64,000 bases of DNA from Streptomyces sp. NBC_01431 (GTDB lineage Bacteria; Actinomycetota; Actinomycetes; Streptomycetales; Streptomycetaceae), in assembly GCF_036231355.1 (NCBI RefSeq), contig NZ_CP109497.1:558001-622000 (forward strand), written 5' to 3'. Position 1 is the stretch's first letter, and the number at the start of each line of letters is the position of its first letter. The position numbers and the translations under genes are program-made. This document shows, one piece after another, positions 62,131 through 64,000 of the stretch. The notes under the pieces are model-generated. The model was given only the letters and a program-made list of their open reading frames with translations, searched no databases and was not told where the DNA came from.

Positions 62131-62337
62131 CACGGAGCCCGCCAGCCCCTCCCGGGCGGGCGTGTACACGCCACGGTGCGGCATATGCAAGACCGTAACG
62201 CGTAATTCCACACAAAGTGTCTAATTTTGTCTCTGGTCGGGGACAGCTGTGGCTGACGGTCGGGATGCTGATCAGGACTTCCTGTCCAGGGGGTGTGCGT
62301 TCTGGTCGGCCGTTGGCCGTATCACCGGGAGGCTTGC

Positions 62338-63723
62338 ATGGACCATCAGTGCGGGGCGGCGTGCGCCCGGGCCTCCGGCACGTGTACGCGTGAGCCCGGC
62401 GGGGACAGTCCGGCGAGTGGGGCCGGCGTGAAGACCGCCGGCTCCCGCGCCGGACGGCTGCGGGGGTGGCTGGGGCGTCCGGCGAGGGCGGATGTGTCGG
62501 CCGGGGCGATCACCGCGCTGTTCAGTGTGCCGGAGGGGATGGCGTATGCGGCGATCGCCGGGTTCAATCCGGTCGCCGGGCTGTATGCGGGGGCGGTGCC
62601 CGCCGTGGTGGGTTCCGTGTTCGCCCGCACCGCGCTCATGGTCACGACGCTGACCAGTGCCATCGCACTCACCTCGCGCTCGGCACTGCTCGCCTCGGGC
62701 CTCGATCCGATGGACCCGGCCAATGTGGCGGCACTGACCGTCGCGGTCGGGGTGTGCATGGCCCTGTTCGCGCTCCTGCGCCTGGGCTCGCTGCTGCGAC
62801 TGGTGTCGACTGCGGCGATGACCGGCTTCTCGGTCGGCATCGCCGTGCAGATCATCGCCGGGGCCGTGGACGACGCCACGGAATATCGCAGCGGCCACCA
62901 CAACCGGCTGACGCACCTGCTCGACTGGGCGGCGAACATCGGGATGTGGTCCGCGTCCGCCACCGCGGCGTCCGCGGCGGCGGTGGTCGTGTGGGCGCTG
63001 GCCCACCGGCACCCGCGGCTGCGCTCGCTGGCCGTGCTGTTGGCCCTGGTGGCCGCGACCGCCGCCGTCACAGGCTGGGGCGCACCGGTGGCGCTGGCGA
63101 GTTCGTTGGGTCCCATCCCGGCCGGGCTGCCGGGACTGTCGCTGCCTGCCTGGAGCGCGCTGCCCCGCCTGGTGCCGGGGGCCTGTGCGGTGGCGGTGGT
63201 CGCGCTGGCCCAGGCTGCGGGCATTCCCCGCAGCCTCCCCGCCTCCCACGTCCCGCCCGGTATGCCGGTCTCGGCTGGCGGGGACATCTGCGCGCAGGCC
63301 GCGGCCAATGTGGCCGGAGCGTTCTTCCAGGCCCTGCCCGCGGGCGGATCCCTCTCGCGCACCGGGGTGGCCCAGGCCGCCGGGGCCCGCACCCGATGGG
63401 CCGGCATCATCTCCGGCGTGCTGCTGGCTCTGCTGGTCGCGACCGCGGGCCCGCTTGCCGGGTACATCCCGCTGCCCGTGATCGGCGCTTTGGTGGCCGT
63501 GATCGGTTGCAAGCTGGTCGTGGCCCGCTGGGCAGAGATCCGCAGCGTGCTCGCCTCCGGCCCGGGGCCGGCCGCCGTCATACTGCTCACCTTCCTGGCC
63601 ACCACCCAGGCACCGCTGCAGTACGCGCTCGCCGTGGGACTTGTCGCCTCACTCACTGAGCGGCTCATTCATCCCGTACGCGAACGCTGCCGGATGCTGC
63701 TCGCAACGTTCAGCCGCCCCTGA
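62338..63723 (+). CDS. SulP-family anion transporter without STAS domain
   Basis: 461 residues, GGGAGG before ATG 62338. The SulP core starts with ARADVSAGAITALFSVPEGM AYAAIAGFNPVAGLYAGAVP, the classic signature, and continues through about ten helices (TGFSVGIAVQIIAG, DICAQAAANVAGAFFQALPA GGSLSRTGVAQAAGARTRWA). The C-terminal cytoplasmic STAS domain found in most sulfate permeases is missing; it ends soon after the last helix. The first ~45 residues are cysteine-containing and variable. Substrate may be sulfate, bicarbonate or another anion. Confidence 0.92.
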   Translation: MDHQCGAACARASGTCTREPGGDSPASGAGVKTAGSRAGRLRGWLGRPARADVSAGAITALFSVPEGMAYAAIAGFNPVAGLYAGAVPAVVGSVFARTALMVTTLTSAIALTSRSALLASGLDPMDPANVAALTVAVGVCMALFALLRLGSLLRLVSTAAMTGFSVGIAVQIIAGAVDDATEYRSGHHNRLTHLLDWAANIGMWSASATAASAAAVVVWALAHRHPRLRSLAVLLALVAATAAVTGWGAPVALASSLGPIPAGLPGLSLPAWSALPRLVPGACAVAVVALAQAAGIPRSLPASHVPPGMPVSAGGDICAQAAANVAGAFFQALPAGGSLSRTGVAQAAGARTRWAGIISGVLLALLVATAGPLAGYIPLPVIGALVAVIGCKLVVARWAEIRSVLASGPGPAAVILLTFLATTQAPLQYALAVGLVASLTERLIHPVRERCRMLLATFSRP

Positions 63724-63728
63724 ACAAA

Positions 63729-63765
63729 GTCCCGCCCACCCGCCCAAGGCCCGGGTGGGCGGGAC
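63729..63765. terminator. Bidirectional hairpin
   Basis: GTCCCGCCCACCCG (63729-63742) pairs with CGGGTGGGCGGGAC (63752-63765), a 14-bp stem between convergent genes. Confidence 0.75.
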
Positions 63766-63814
63766 TGCTCCTGACGGTGTTGACTGCGGCCCCGGCAGAG
63801 GTTTCTGACTGGGC

Positions 63815-64000
63815 TCACCGGGTGCGGCGGGCCCGTACCGTGAGCCAGCTCTGCCGCAGAGCGAGGATGGCCCACACTCCTGACAGCCCGGCCAGCCACC
63901 GAACCTGGAGGGTGACGGCCGCGATCAGCAGACCGGCCGCAATGAGCGTGTCCGCTCCGGCGGCCAGGGCATCCCCGCGCCAGCCCTGCGCCCACTCATG
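63815..64000 (-). CDS. C-terminal part of a membrane protein (window edge)
   Basis: The minus strand enters at 64000 reading HEWAQGWRGDALAAGADTLI AAGLLIAAVTLQVRWLAGLS GVWAILALRQSWLTVRARR-TR and stops at 63815. Two hydrophobic segments and the GDALAAGADTLIAAGLL pattern resemble cation-diffusion-facilitator or small integral membrane proteins. The start lies outside the window. Confidence 0.5.
   Translation of the reverse strand, partial: HEWAQGWRGDALAAGADTLIAAGLLIAAVTLQVRWLAGLSGVWAILALRQSWLTVRARRTR

Overview
The window is high-GC actinobacterial DNA, almost certainly Streptomyces or a close relative. Codon third positions are strongly G/C, GTG starts and stop/start overlaps (ATGA, GTGA) are common, and every recognisable gene belongs to a family familiar from Streptomyces. 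The density of insertion sequences, nested insertions, truncated genes and plasmid-type genes points to a chromosome arm or a large linear plasmid. No rRNA gene, complete tRNA gene or CRISPR array was seen.

Layout. 0-3 kb: gene remnants and an intact secreted serine hydrolase. 3-9.2 kb: two inverted copies of one 863-bp IS6-type element enclosing broken transposases, an alpha/beta hydrolase with a divergent AraC regulator, a small secreted protein and the 3' half of a tRNA gene. 9.2-11.7 kb: GGDEF and integrase remnants, then a two-gene unit coding for a membrane protein and an HExxH protein. 11.7-14.7 kb: an ISAs1 element, a 236-bp IS3-derived mini-element and IS5 debris. 14.7-17.2 kb: a MarR regulator facing a membrane protein and a pentapeptide-repeat protein. 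17.4-25.2 kb: a nucleotidyltransferase, a MobF relaxase with a coupled small gene, and a palindrome-rich region split by an IS-bounded insertion. 26.2-27.2 kb: a trypsin-like protease with an LAETG sorting signal. 28-33.9 kb: recombinase remnants, a small membrane protein, a sigma-like factor, a TPR/IclR-type regulator, and a replication-relaxation-like protein. 34-42.3 kb: a candidate toxin locus. 42.4-45.2 kb: a UDP-sugar dehydrogenase remnant, four 12-bp-period repeat arrays and a plasmid-type gene. 45.6-57.4 kb: IS5, ISL3, IS1182 and IS630 insertions around a broken long gene and a TetR/monooxygenase/epimerase operon. 57.5-64 kb: methyltransferases, a MarR regulator, lgt, a PAP2-type phosphatase and a SulP transporter.

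How the genes work together. The clearest units are: MarR with the membrane and pentapeptide-repeat genes; the relaxase with its coupled small gene and nearby palindromes (a decayed conjugative or mobilisable element); the membrane-protein/HExxH-protein pair; the small-protein/sigma/IclR operon; TetR-monooxygenase-epimerase; and lgt-PAP2.

The best candidate for something new is the 34-42 kb region. A large cytoplasmic-type protein ending in a beta-propeller lies 3.8 kb before a Vps62-like protein with an aerolysin/ETX-MTX2-like pore-forming segment, and an EF-hand gene converges from the other side. The DNA between the first two genes is largely IS5 and IS110 material bounded by perfect 20-bp inverted repeats, so they may once have been close neighbours. 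All functional assignments come from reading motifs and family resemblance by eye; no searches were run.
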